Shown here: positions 34,266 through 46,400 of the stretch, piece after piece | Numbering within the stretch: the stretch's first letter is position 1 | Layout: each line of letters begins with the position of its first letter | NCBI GenBank assembly: GCA_002897115.2 | Contig: BCIH01000006.1 | Location: forward strand, 71,250 to 135,249 | DNA length: 64,000 bases | From: Prototheca cutis | Lineage: Eukaryota; Chlorophyta; Trebouxiophyceae; Chlorellales; Chlorellaceae | Direction: 5' to 3' | Made by a program: the position numbers and the translations under genes | Notes under the pieces: model-generated | The model's input: the letters and a program-made list of their open reading frames with translations, nothing else | What the model was told of the DNA's origin: nothing | The model's database searches: none

Positions 34266-37200
34266 TTAGGTTCTGCTGCTGCGGCGCAGTTGGCTGGGCG
34301 AACCAAGGGGCAATCGACCACCGGTATGCGGGGTTGTTACCGCCGAGTCAGCCCCCACAGCAGCCGTGCGCTGGGCGTGCTGCACCGCCGCAGCGGCCTC
34401 GAGCTGCGCTGCTTCAACCGCGGCAACCAACTCGGCGATGTCCCGTCGGACGACGGCCCAGTCCTCTGCCGCACGTCCGCGCTCGGCTTCCAGCTCAGCT
34501 TCCAGCTGCGCACACCGCTGCTGCAGCTCCTTGTTTTCGGCACGCAGCACGTCATCGTCGCCGGCGCTGTCGACGCCGTTGTGGAGGTCATCGTCGCCGT
34601 CGGTACCAACAGGTCCCTCCGTCAACGGGACATCCCGGGCCAGGGTGCCTAGGAGCGCATTGCGTTCGTCCCCGGCGCACAGCAACGCCGAGCGCAGGGC
34701 TTCGCGCTCGGCCTGCAGCGATTCCAGTGCCGCCAATACGTCTGACCAAAGTTGCTGCAGCCGTCGCGTCAAGGGCGGCTGCCTTGAAGTGGCTAGAGTA
34801 GCTGCTGCTGCTGCTGCTGTGCCGTTCAGATCCATGACATTCGCACCCTGCCTGCTGATAGCCGTCGGCGGTCTCTGCCCATCGGCGCCACCCATCGCGG
34901 AGGCCACGGCGCGACCGATGCCGTCCAGCAGCGCCGCGGCCCGCTGCGCGTCACGCCAGGCGGCCACCATCTCTGCCGCCAGGGCGCATGCGGCCTCGCA
35001 ACCGGCCCGGGCGGCAGCGAGCCGAGGCGCGGAGGGCGTTGGATCGACTGCAGCGCGCTCCAGAATGCCCGCGGCATGGGCAAGGCCGGCACGCGCCTGG
35101 GGGAGGAGGGCATCAGAGTCCCGTTGCCGGAAGGCAGGTGGCGTGGGCGGTGGCGGAGAGGCGTGACTGTGACCGCAGTTGGACTTGGTGCTTGGAGTAG
35201 TGTGGGCACTAGCATCTTGCCCATTGGAATCTTTAGCGCGGGCATGCACCCCTGATGGTCGCCCAGGCAAGCGTGGAACAGGGCTACAATCATCCAGCTC
35301 CCCCAGCGTGCCAGACAGCCCACGGAGCAGCGTGCCCAGAGTGGCACACAGGGTTCGCTCCTCGTCGACCTGAGCCTCGATCCGTTTGTCCGCCGCCTGC
35401 TGGCTCTCGGCGGCAGCTTCCGCTGCCTGCACCAGCGCCCGCCTGTGTGTATCATGGTGGCGGCTGCCGTTGGTGATGATTGGGAAGGGGTGGAGAGGGG
35501 AGCCTGGGCCTGGGTCGATGCAGTCCATATAAACATCCATGGCCTTTGGCCCCAGGCCTTCACCCTTTTTCTTTAGAACCAAAACAATCACCCCCCAGTG
35601 ACCAAGCACGACCGCATAGACAACACCTGGCCCCCTCCCTCAAAATACAACCAAATCACACAGACCTCATCTCGCGGATGCGGGCATCCCGAGCAGCGAG
35701 AGTCTCGGCGGTGGTCGCCGCAGCTTCCTCGGCAGCACGCCGGGCATCGACTGCAGCATCCCGTTCTTGGATTGCAGCATCCCGGGTGTTCCCGGCTTGG
35801 TCACGGGCAGCAAGAGCTTCAGCCATAGCATCTCGTGCAGCATCCAGTGCGGCTGCCACTTCATCGCCCTGCCGTCGTGCGTCGGCGAGTTCAGAAGCTG
35901 CGGTGGCTGCACGGCCCTCGGCCTCAGCTGCCCTTGCCCGCAGCCCAGCCATCTCCTCGCCCAGCTCGGCCACCCTCGACTCGCGATCCGAGGCCGATGC
36001 ACGCGCATCGCGCACCGCGCGCTGCAGCGCTTCTGCTTTTCGCGTCGCGCCCTCCAGCGCGTGCTGCGCCGCAGCCCGCATCACGTCAGCCGCCGACAAA
36101 GAGGGGCTTGAACAGTCGCCATTGTTCCCAGCGTGCGACCCTTGCTCGTCACCAGTGGCCATATTACCACTGCCAGTTCCATCCACGCCGAGCGACCGAC
36201 AGTGGGCGTGGACGTGGTCGCACAGCGTGCACAGCGTGCGCAGCGTGGCGTCAGCCCTTCCCCGTGCACGTGCGGCCTCGTCCCGCAGCGAGGCCTGAGC
36301 CTCGCTCTCTTTTCCGGCCAGTGCGTCGCGCAGGTCGGCCAGCGCCGTCTGCACGGCCGCCACCTCGCCGGCCGCCGCGTCCAGCTCGCGCTCGCGCTCC
36401 ACAAGGACAGCCTCGAGCTCTGCGACGCGTGCTTGTGCGTGTGCCCCCTCGTCCACGGCTTCCCGCAGTCGCTCCATCTCTTTGCTGTGCCGCTCCTCTG
36501 CCTCCTGTGACAGTCCCGATGGGGTTCGGAGCGTGCGTGAGTGAGCCAGGCGGGGGTTGAAGGTGCTGTTTTTGACCGATGTAGCCTCTGTCTTCCTTCA
36601 TTTTCGGCCACCTTTTCCGTTCCCGCTGCTCATTCGTCGCGCAGTGCCTGCACCAGCGGTACTCGGGCCACACACTCAAGGAAACCACCAGCAGCAACCG
36701 TCGCACAACCACCAGCCCAACCTTGCGTGTGGCCTCAGCTTCCCGGCGTTCCTGAGCTATCAACGCATCGGTTTTGTCGGCCGCGGCCGCAGCACGCTTT
36801 CTTTCTGCGGTCAGCGCCCGTTGCGCACGCGTGGCAGCCGCCTGGCAGTCGGCGGCGTGCCGGGCGAGGTCGCGCATGGCACCTGTGCCCCGTTCCGCGG
36901 CCGCTAGTTGGGCTTCAAGTTCGCAGGCCCGAGCGCGGCATGAGCTCTCGCGCTCCCGGGACTCCCGCAACGCCATTTCCAGCTCCGACACCCGCGTCCC
37001 GACAGTTTTGACCTCCTCGGCGAGCTCGTGCTGCCGTGTCGCGGCCTCGGTGCGAAGCTGCGAGGCAGCCGCCTGTGCCTCCGCCAGTTCCAGTTCCAGC
37101 TGGGACAGCCGGCGCACCAGAACCTCCTGCATTCGACGGGAGAGGTGTCACTTGTGTGTGGCAGGGTTGGGCGTTGCCAAGGGGAAAAACACCCACGCAC

Positions 37201-37768
37201 ATATGGGAACCTTCCTGGGAAACAAAACCAACAGGGAACCTCCGTGACCCTGCCACATTTCCTGGATACAAATGGCCAAACAAAGACATCGATCCCACCT
37301 GTGGGATGTCGAGGTGGTGGGCAGCAAGCTCCTGCTTGACCGTGCTGGGGATGAGCGCAACCTGTGCCATGTGTCATGGACAACCTTGAAAACCAATCTT
37401 TCCCAACGAACTGATGGAAAATTCTGGTGTGCAGGCATCGTGTCCCAACGCGAGGCATGCAGTTCAGGAGCCCATGCAACCCAGGCAGGTAAATCTCTTG
37501 CCTTGGTACTGGGCTGGACGTGGGGTGTCCCCGCCAGGCTGCTCCGGACTGTCAAGGGACTGAGCGAGCCCGGAACGGCATGATCGTCATCATCTGATTC
37601 GAACAGCCATTCAGACGGTTCAGGGGATTTAGATGACAAGCCGCGGAGCCCTGGCGTGGCCAGCTCGGGAGCGACATGCCTGTCAAAGTCGCGAGGTCCG
37701 GGCGGGCCAGGGCTTAGCACGCTGCCCAGGCTGGTCTCGCTCGACAGCGGGCTGCACGGGGCCAGCAT
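34266..37768 (-). CDS. Long coiled-coil protein, family unknown
   Basis: Roughly 930 residues. Well-supported exons are 37126-36722, 36504-35666 and 35442-34266 (stop). The first exon starts at 37768 (MLAPCSPLSSETSLGSVL) and ends somewhere between about 37560 and 37370. The protein is almost entirely heptad-rich Ala/Glu/Arg coiled coil, for example VRRLSQLELELAEAQAAASQ, DAARDAMAEALAARDQAGNT and LQQRCAQLEAELEAERGRAA. It has a Ser/Pro/acidic N-terminus and a basic tail (LPLGSPSQLRRSSRT). No globular domain, signal peptide or membrane segment is visible. It could be a cytoskeletal, centrosomal or Golgi-type tether. Nothing in the sequence decides this. Divergent from the vacuolar processing enzyme gene, 247 bp apart. 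Confidence 0.75.
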
Positions 37769-38015
37769 TTGAGCATGTATACCCCTACAACTGTTTTATT
37801 GTCGTGTTATTTGCTGGACGTTTTGCCGGTGATGCTGGGAGCTTTTAGGAATTACCGTCGCGGCAGCTGGGGGGTTGTTTTGCGAGGATTCAAAAGACGT
37901 CTCCATCTCCGCAGTGGCGAAACGGTGGACCGCGCGCGCACTGCCCAGAAAGCGGTCATGAACTGCACGCATAACTGGCAATTTTTTCCCAACCTTTTCC
38001 TTGCTACGAGCCGTC

Positions 38016-40466
38016 ATGCAGGCGGGTCATACCGCGGAGTTGCGTGTGCTGTTCACGCTTGGCTTCCTGTTGTCTTGCACGGCTCTCGTGGGTGCAGGTA
38101 GGGCTTGGCGCGGCACGGTTGTTTCGTGCCCGTTTGTGACTTGGGCTCATTTTCATGCATTGGATTGTGTGGATGGCCTCCAACGTATGGCGCCATGCGT
38201 TTCCGAGTGGTGCCCGCGGATGACGTATCCTCCTCATTTGCTGGCCCTCGCACTTCAGCGGACAACTATGCGCTTCTCATTGCTGGGTCTTCCGGCTGGG
38301 GCAACTACAGGCACCAAGCCGATGTNTCGCACGTGAGGGCGGGTTCGGAGGGGTGATAGGGTTCCCGAAAGACCCTCCGAGCTGCCTACACCGCGGCACC
38401 CGGTGGATGCCTATCCGAGGAGGCCTGCCAGGCAACTGCGTGGAATGTTCCTCTGCGGCGAGCCAAATGCGTGCTGCCACTGTGCACTCATTCTCCACAA
38501 TTCATTGTGTGCACGTCTCCACGTCGCCACCATGTTGTGCAGGCTTATCAGATTGTGCGCAAGGCCGGAATCAAGGAGGACAACATCGTCACGATGATGT
38601 TTGATGACATCGCCCGCAACCCCATGAACCCGCACCCCAACCAGATCTTCAACGCCCCAGGCGGGCCCAACGTCTACGAGGGCGTCAAGATTGTGCGTAG
38701 AGTGATGGTTGCAGTGGCGGGGGTGTATCATGATGTGCGCTCGGCGCTGTTTGCACACTACTTTTTTTCTGTACGAGAGCATTCACCGGCCCACGACGCA
38801 ATCCCATCCCGCAGGACTACAAGGGCAGCGCGGTGACGGCGGCCAACTTTTTGGCAGTGCTGGCCGGCAACCGGTCGGCCGTCACTGTTTCACCCGAGGC
38901 CAACGGTCGCGTGCTGGAAAGCGGGCCCGACGATCACGTGTTTGTGTTTTACAGCGATCATGGCGCACCGGGCATCGTGGGCATGCCATCTGGCGGCTTC
39001 CTCTTTGCCGACCAGTGGATCACTGTCCTCAAGCAGCGATCAGGCGTCGGCTTTGGTCACATGGTCATGTGAGTGGGGCAAACGGGGTGGTTGCGGGGTG
39101 GGGGTTGGTTTTTGAGGAGACTGCTGAATGTTGTGTATGTGTGTGTGTACGCTTGGGGAAAGTGAACCCCCGCTCGCCCACCCCAACGGTGGCAACATCA
39201 CTCTGCAGTTATCTGGAGGCGTGCGAGTCTGGTTCGATGTTTGACGGGCTTCTTCCCGACAACATCACTGTCTATGCCACCACGGCGGCCAACGGCCAGG
39301 AGTCGTCTTGGGGAACCTACTGCCCGGGGATGAACCCCGGCCCGCCCCCCGAGCTCCTCACCTGCCTCGGTGATCTCTACAGGTACGCATGGTGCTTGGG
39401 TTGCGGTGGGGGCACTGCGCCTGTGTGTGGTGTGCCGATGTGGGTGCAAAGGGGACCAAAAGGCCCGTGCCAGGCTGCGGAGTTTGGACGCCTCGCGGTC
39501 CAACCCTCTAGGCGGCCTCCGTGGGTGCCAACACCCCATTCCCTCTTTCTACCGCGCCGCAGCGTGTCATGGATGGAGGACGTGGAGGAACCGCCATCGG
39601 ATGAGCTGGAGACGCTGAAGAAGCAGTTCCAGCTGGTGCGCGACCGGACCAGCCAGGGAGGGTCGTACATCCAGGGGTCGCATGTCATGCGGTTTGGCAA
39701 CACAGAAATGGACAGGCACCCCGTCGTGGCATACATTGGCGACCGCGTGGATCTCGTGTCTTCTACGGATGCCAGCGCGGCGTCGGTGGGCACGGCGAGC
39801 GGCACGGCACGGCGTGTCCGGCCGTCGCTCCAGGCGGTGCCGCAGCGCGAGGCGGATCTGGTGTCGCTACGTGCCCGTGTGGCAGCAAACGTGCCCAGCG
39901 CAGAACCGGAGCAGGCAGCATGTGAACTGGCAGCCGAACTCGCGAGCCGGGCACAGGTGGACTCGCGTGTGGCACGCGCGGTGTACGGCCTGACGGCCCG
40001 TCGTGGCGGTGGCGGTGCAGCCCGGCGCCTGGCGGCACGGTGGCTGGGCCTGGGCTCGACGCTGAGGACCGGACTGCCCCCGCCAGAGCTCATTCTGACC
40101 AGCGAGTTGCCGTACCGGCAAGGCCGGCCCGTCGTCGACGACTGGGACTGCCTCCGGGTACGTGCTTTGGGGGTCAGTTGTTTGTCGAGATGCTGATGGC
40201 ATGCCCCCGGGGGGGGGGNGGGGGGGNGGGGGGGAGTCAAAGGGTACTGAAACAAGAGCAGCCGCACACAACCGAGAGCCAACAATATGACATCATTCCC
40301 CCAGGGCATGATCTCGGCATGGGAGGATGCGTGCGGCAAGCTGGACCAGTATGGCATGCGCCACAGCCGTGCATTTGTCAACCTGTGCAATGCTGGCGTG
40401 CCGCCAGAGGAGCTCACCGCCGTGGTTGCCGGGGACCGCGTCTGCGCGGCCCAGGCCGCAGAGTGA
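38016..40466 (+). CDS. VPE: Vacuolar processing enzyme / legumain (asparaginyl endopeptidase, C13)
   Basis: Secreted/vacuolar cysteine protease cleaving after Asn (and Asp). Seven exons: 38016-38097, 38259-38332, 38543-38692, 38815-39068, 39209-39382, 39563-40157 and 40305-40466. They give 496 residues in phase. A hydrophobic signal peptide ([19 protein letters not shown]) is followed by [40 protein letters not shown] and [15 protein letters not shown]. The catalytic dyad is visible as His151 in FYSDHGAPG and Cys192 in [11 protein letters not shown]. The substrate-pocket segment [18 protein letters not shown] is present. The C-terminal prodomain (death-domain-like LSAM) follows. The usual Cys in 'ADVCHAYQ' reads Ser, next to an N at 38326. 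Full family length. Confidence 0.95.
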
Positions 40467-41158
40467 TGCCTGTACTGGATGGATGGACGGATGAATCCCT
40501 TTTTTCCCCTCAGGATCTGTATCGCGTTTGTTAAGTGTCTTGGACGCGTGCAGTAGGGGAGGGTGGATGCCTGCGCTGGCGAGATGCACGGCCCCCCTTG
40601 TTTACGACCCCTTGGGCCCCCTCAGCGTCCCGTGAGCGAACCCAGGCCACGGATCAACTCGCTCCTGTATGCTATGTCTTGCTGGCCGCGCCTTGCTACA
40701 TGAATTTTCCGGGCTCATCTATGCATCCGTCAATCACTGCCTTTTCTACTCGGATGACACGCCGACACAGCGCATTGGGTGCGCCCAGGCACTCTTTCTT
40801 TTTAAACCACACAGTGACCCGCCCCCCCGGATTTAGCTCCTGCACTGGAATGCGCAATCTGCTCTTTCTGACTGCCCAAGAAGCATCTGTCGCGCAGTCT
40901 GCTGCATGAAACGCAATGCCATGTGTGTGTGTGTGTGTGTGTGTCACGAGAAGTACATGTGGTGTGAATGGACAGAGAGCTTGCTTGCTTCTTGCGGGGC
41001 CATCAACAGAGGATATCACCAATGCTAGGGAATACACTGGGTAGGGGCAGGTCGGGTGCGGTGCTGGCATGGCCTGTAGTGCAGGTTGCAATACTCCAGC
41101 TCATGACCACCACACCCCTGCTGCAAAAGTCACCATGCCATCCACAACATTCATTTCA
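40467..41158. other. Intergenic, convergent 3' ends
   Basis: About 690 bp between the stops of the VPE gene (+) and TBCB (-). It contains a (GT)n run at about 40922-40944. No gene recognised. Confidence 0.4.
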
Positions 41159-42864
41159 TCAGATCTCGTCTTCATCCGAAAACTCGAAGTCGTCGTCGTG
41201 GGGGGGGAGATCCCCAGTGGTTACCAGGGCCGGCCGCACAAACCCGCCGTAGCCTTGTGGACACGTAAAGTACCGCTGGCCCTTGATGCTCCCGTCATTC
41301 TTGCCCACTGGCTCGTCATACTGTTTGTTTGATTGGAGGGAAGCGGGTTGGACCTTGTGGGCGATGCAAAATGCCGAACAACTGGGGTTACGGTCGGCGG
41401 AAAGGGTCTCCGTCCATTGCACACGCGCACACAGGTCCAGAACCCTGCATTATGCTGGCAAAATACCAGCCAAACTTGCATCGCCATGTCTCAAGCCCAA
41501 GGGTACCTCCAAAGTCCAGCCGCCCCAGCAAACCAGCACCCCCAAAGCCCACCTTGACACCGACCCAGAAGCCGAGGGGCAGGCCCTGGCACCGGCCGAC
41601 GTACTGCACCTCGCCGCGCTTTCCACCCTGGACCTCACATCGCGCCCCGACCTCGATGTTTCTGGCCAGGTCCTCCTGGAAGCCCGCGTCCATGGTGGGC
41701 ACTGGGGCACCCGGCTCCGATGCCTGCACTGCCGAGCCCATCATCGCCTGAAACAGACGGGCATGGGGGTTCCATGTGTGTTCAGGACGATCCCATTGTG
41801 AGGTAGTCTAACAAAAATTCGCCATCAATCCATCCACCCGTGTAACCAAGCAGTGGGGTCTCTCAGCGCAGCCAGCCAACCAGGCGCCCCACTACGTCTC
41901 CCCCCGGGACAAACAGCGTACCGCCCGTCGCTGCTGCATCTCTCGCTCCAGCGTCCAGGTTGGGTCCTCACGCAGCTTGCCCTCCTTGAATTTCCTGTGA
42001 ACAGGATGTGGCAGGGGAAGCTGAAGAACAACCTCTTCGCATCAATCGGCAATCTGTTTCACGCGTGCTGCATGCAGCCCCCCCCCCCCCCCCCCCACAC
42101 ACACGCTATGCACAGTCTGGCCCTGGTTCCACGCAAAATTCACAACGGGATGCCACATGCAAGCGCCGCTCCAATCCTCCAATCCCAATCTCATCATCAC
42201 GTGGCCCTCACCTGTACGTGCCCTCCCGACTGTTGTAGTCCTCCTCGNTCATGACGTATTTCTCCACCTTGGACGTGTCCTCCAGCCAGCCATTCCGAGA
42301 GACAGATGTCACATCCATGTCCTCGATGTGCAGTGTGTCCCTGGACAAAATGTGTGTGTGGGAAGGGGGGGATGCGCTGGGGCTTATTCAGGCGATGAGT
42401 GAGTAGTGGTGGCTCCGAGAGAATGGGGTGTCCCGTACGGCACCCCAAAAATACACACCCGTCGCATGGGCTATAGTAACCCAGCATGCGGCCGTCCTGT
42501 AACAGCTGTCCCACGCCACCAGTGGCACGCCGCAGATACAGGTGCATGGCCGATGGGTTAGTGCCCGTGTGGAAACAGAGCTTGCTCTTCACCCCAGACA
42601 CCAGGGACTGCAGGGTGGGTCCGGTACGGCTTCAGAAGTTGAACGATGTATGATGCAGTGCACGCCCGCCTGCAGCCTGGTGAGAGGGACCCCATCGAAG
42701 CAGTGTCAACGCACGTGGCGGTCGAATCGGATCTCCATGAACCGGGCCTTCAGGTTGCTGTGGGTGACAGAGAGCAGCACGGTGCCATCCGACTGGTTCT
42801 GCATCTGCTCTGGAGCCGTGACATAGTCCCTGAGGGCCTTCATATCGCCAGTAAGCACCGCCAT
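41159..42864 (-). CDS. TBCB: Tubulin-folding cofactor B
   Basis: Cofactor B captures alpha-tubulin after CCT release and works with cofactor E. Exons 42864-42715, 42607-42459, 42340-42212, 41994-41922, 41747-41553 and 41320-41159 join in phase to 285 residues, against about 244 in animals and plants. An N-terminal ubiquitin-like domain ([31 protein letters not shown]) leads to [20 protein letters not shown] and [20 protein letters not shown] short coil precedes the CAP-Gly domain: [30 protein letters not shown], then [18 protein letters not shown] and [17 protein letters not shown]. The C-terminus FSDEDEI is the conserved acidic-hydrophobic tail. One N at 42247. Divergent from the GIGYF-like gene. 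Confidence 0.94.
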
Positions 42865-43494
42865 GAGGAAGAAACACCGTATCGGCCGGGGCTGAATGCC
42901 TCTGCAAAGTGATCGCCAGAGGCAGTCGTACGACAATGAGTCTGTCCTACTACCAAGATAGCTTGCTGATCAGACGTCCTACAACGCTCAATAAAACATG
43001 ACGGTCTTCGCGCATCACGCAATGTGGAGTGTCCCCTGTGAGCGGTGCCTTGCTTGGATTGCCCAGGATGGCTCGCTCCACGATCGGACAACCGGCTGGA
43101 AGCATCGGCTCGGTGAGGGACTGGGCNGGCGAGCGCATTCGGGGGTCACCAGCGTAGAGGTCCAAACATGACGCAATTGGTCGCATATTTTTCCGTACAT
43201 ACACACATTTTGGAGGACCGTACTTATCCTGGATAGCGATGAACTCGTCTGCGCAGCCGGCCGGTGATGGTGCGGTGCTTGGCCCACGTGCGCGGAACGC
43301 ATGTCGAGGGCCCGCAGAGTGCATTGAGCCCATGAAAATCTTGTACCATGCCCTCACAGATGCACCTCATGGGAATGAGGCCGGACAGAGTGCCACCAAG
43401 CTCAGCCCCGAGTGGTTGGTGGAAAGCAAGGCCCCCGGCCTCGGCGGGGTGAGCCGGGAGCCGTGCTCAGTGCGACAGGGCCTGTGATGCAATC
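42865..43494. other. Intergenic, divergent promoter region
   Basis: About 630 bp between TBCB (-) and the GIGYF-like gene (+). No coding or RNA signal recognised. Confidence 0.4.
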
Positions 43495-46400
43495 ATGAAG
43501 CTGCATGAACTTGTAAAAAATGGTCTTGGCCAGCCTCACAGCGTGATTTCTGAGCCAGGACCGGGCAAGATCACCCTGGACCACCCTCCCAACCCCACTG
43601 CGCAGGAGGCGGGTGTGCGGCCGAGCCCGGCGCCCTGGCGACCCCGGCCCGCCGGCCGGCCCGCTGCCGCCGCGGAGGCCGGCGGCACCCCCGAACCCCC
43701 CAGCTGGGGCAGGGACCACGGCGGCGCAGCGGCCCGGTGGGGGGACGACCACGCCGCGTGGCGAGCGGAACAGCGCGCCGCCTGGGGCCGCGCAGCCGAT
43801 GCCGCCCCGGACTGGCGCACGCCAGCCGAGCCCGAGTGGCGCCTGGACCGTTGGAAGCACGCCGCTGCTGCTGATGGTGCGTCTTCCGGGTTCCCGGTGA
43901 CGAGGGAGGGGGAGTTGGACGAGCGCGTGTTGTCGTGTAGTGGGATACCGGCGAAAGCATTAGGGCCTGGCTCGAGTCGATGCAACCAGTGGTCGTCGGG
44001 GAGGCATGCATTACTGCTGTTTCATGAGCCAGCCGCCGCATTCTGGCGATGGCATGTGTTGTGCTGGAAATGCGGGCCTAACNTGCACCTGCCGGTTTGG
44101 GCACGCTGGTGCCGCGAGATGGAGACCTCGATGCCCCCCCCCCCCCCCCCCCCNNCACACAAACAACTTAACACCCATGCACTACTTTGTTTGTGGTCCC
44201 TTTCTTCCAAGCGCAGATGACAACCAGCAGGGCACGCGGGCTCATGGCGGCGCCCATGGCCACGCGGCCCATGGCCACGCGGCCCGTGGCAGCGACACCT
44301 GGCGCAACCACGGCGGCGCGGGCTTTGGCGGCACCCCCGCTGGGGACCGGCCGCACCACCAGCACCACCACCACGCTGCCGGCGGCGGCGGTGGCGGGTA
44401 TGGACGCCGGTTCAACACCGGTTTTGCCGCCGAGCCCATCGCCGCAAGCGGACCAGGCGTGCCAGGCGCCGCAGGCGGCCGGGCACTGCGGCCATTTGGC
44501 CCCGGCGGCGGGTCGCGTGGCCGCATGGCCATGGGTGCCTCGCGTGCCGCACACCGCTATGCGACGGAGGAGCTGTCCCGCATCTACCGCCACCTGATGT
44601 ACCGCCAGCAGCTGCGCCTGCCGGGCGGCGTGCGGCGCGACGAGTCCTCGCTGTTCATGCCTGCCGGCGAGTACGTCGACGTCGTGGAGCAGCTGGAGGG
44701 CATGGAGCCGGCCACCGCACAGCGCATCATCGACGAGATGCTCGCAGAATACGCCCCGTTTGCGGCGCGCCTTGGCGCCGGCGGCGCACCGCCGGGAGCC
44801 CCGCAGCCGGGTGCGGAGCCTGCGGGTGTGGCGGACGAGGCCGCAGCAGGTGCTGCGCCCTCGGCTACAGTGCTGCCAAAACCTATCGCGCTCGCGGCTG
44901 CCCCGCCGGCGGCACCTGCGGCGCCAGAGGCTGGGCACCCGGGGTGGGAGTACCTGGACCCCAAGGGCACCATTCAGGGACCCTTTAGCAAGCAGGAGAT
45001 GTTGGAGTGGTGCGCCGGCTGGATGGCTGGCTGTGCTGCGCTGGGGGATGTGTGCATGTGGGAGGATGGACGGGGGGAGAGCCCGGTGGGGGAAGTGGGA
45101 GCTGACATCCATGTACAATTTTTGGTTCGCACCGTTCCCCTGCATTGGCAATCAGGACCAAAGGCCACGCCTGCACCAACACACACCCCTTCTTCTGCAT
45201 GCACAGGATGGAGGCGGGTTTCTTTCCCATAGACCTGCAGGTGCGGCAGGCCGGCACGGGCGGCGCGTTCAGAAACCTGCGTGATCAGGCAATCATGTGG
45301 GCGGCCAGCGCCGGGCCGCCTGGGTTTGCCGTGGCCGGGCCCGCCGTGGCGCAAGGCCCCGCCCCAAGGCCGCTGGCCCAGCAGCTGGCCGAGGTGCAGG
45401 CGCGGCCGGATCCCGTGTACGGGCGCCCTGCACAGCTCGGGGTGGGCGAGCAGCGCCAGCCCGATGCCTGGGACGCACTGACTGCCATGCGTGNGCAGCA
45501 CATGCACCAGATGCAGGCGGCGGCGGGCTGGCCGGCGGCTGGCGGGTTTTTCGGCGGGGCCCAGGTCCCGCCTGCGTCCGCGCCGTTTGGCGGGCCGATA
45601 GGTTTGGCGGCGCGGCCCGGGCCTGTGGCCTGGATCGCGCCGCCGGCCGGGCCTGGTGCCCTCGTCTTGCCTGGTACTGGTGCGGGTGCCGCGCAGGTGG
45701 GGGAGCCCGGGGCGGCCAAGGCCCCGGAGGGCGTCGTGCCACAGCCCGATGGCGCCCCCCGGCCCGCGGGCTGGACGGCTGCGGGCGGCATCGAGGCACT
45801 ACGAAACGGCCGCGGCGCAGACGCTGGCCTCGACGCCGAGACCACTCGGGTCGGAGACGAAGAACCGAAAGAGCTTCTAGATAATTTTGGGGGGCAGCCC
45901 ATCAGGAAGGTTNGGGAGGGGGCCGTCGCTGCGGCAATGCTCGAGCAAGCCATCGCGGAGAGAAAGAATCGTCCGGCCATCGGAGAAATGGCTGCGGATG
46001 TCGAGGGGAACACGATCGCAGAGCGCGAAGCCAAGAACAAAAAGGAGATGGAGGATCGTTTAGCCGAGTGGAAGAGCAAGCGGGACGCGCTGCGCCTTAC
46101 TGAACAGTTGATAGCGCCTGCCGCCAAACCCGCTGCAGAGCCCTTGGGGAAGCCAGCAGACAAGGCACCTGCCCCGCCCACGGCACCTGCTGGGCGCAGT
46201 GCCGCCCCTGGCGCAGAGGAGGAGCCAGCAGCGGAACCGCCCATGGCCACTGAGGCAGCGGCCGAGGAGCCTGCGGCGCCCACGCCGCTGCCCCGCGCGG
46301 CCTGGAAGACGACCGCGGCCGTGGCGGGCAAGGCCACCCCGCTGTTGGAGATCCTGCGTGAGGAGCAGGAGCGTGCGGTCGCGCAGCGGCAGGAGGAGGC

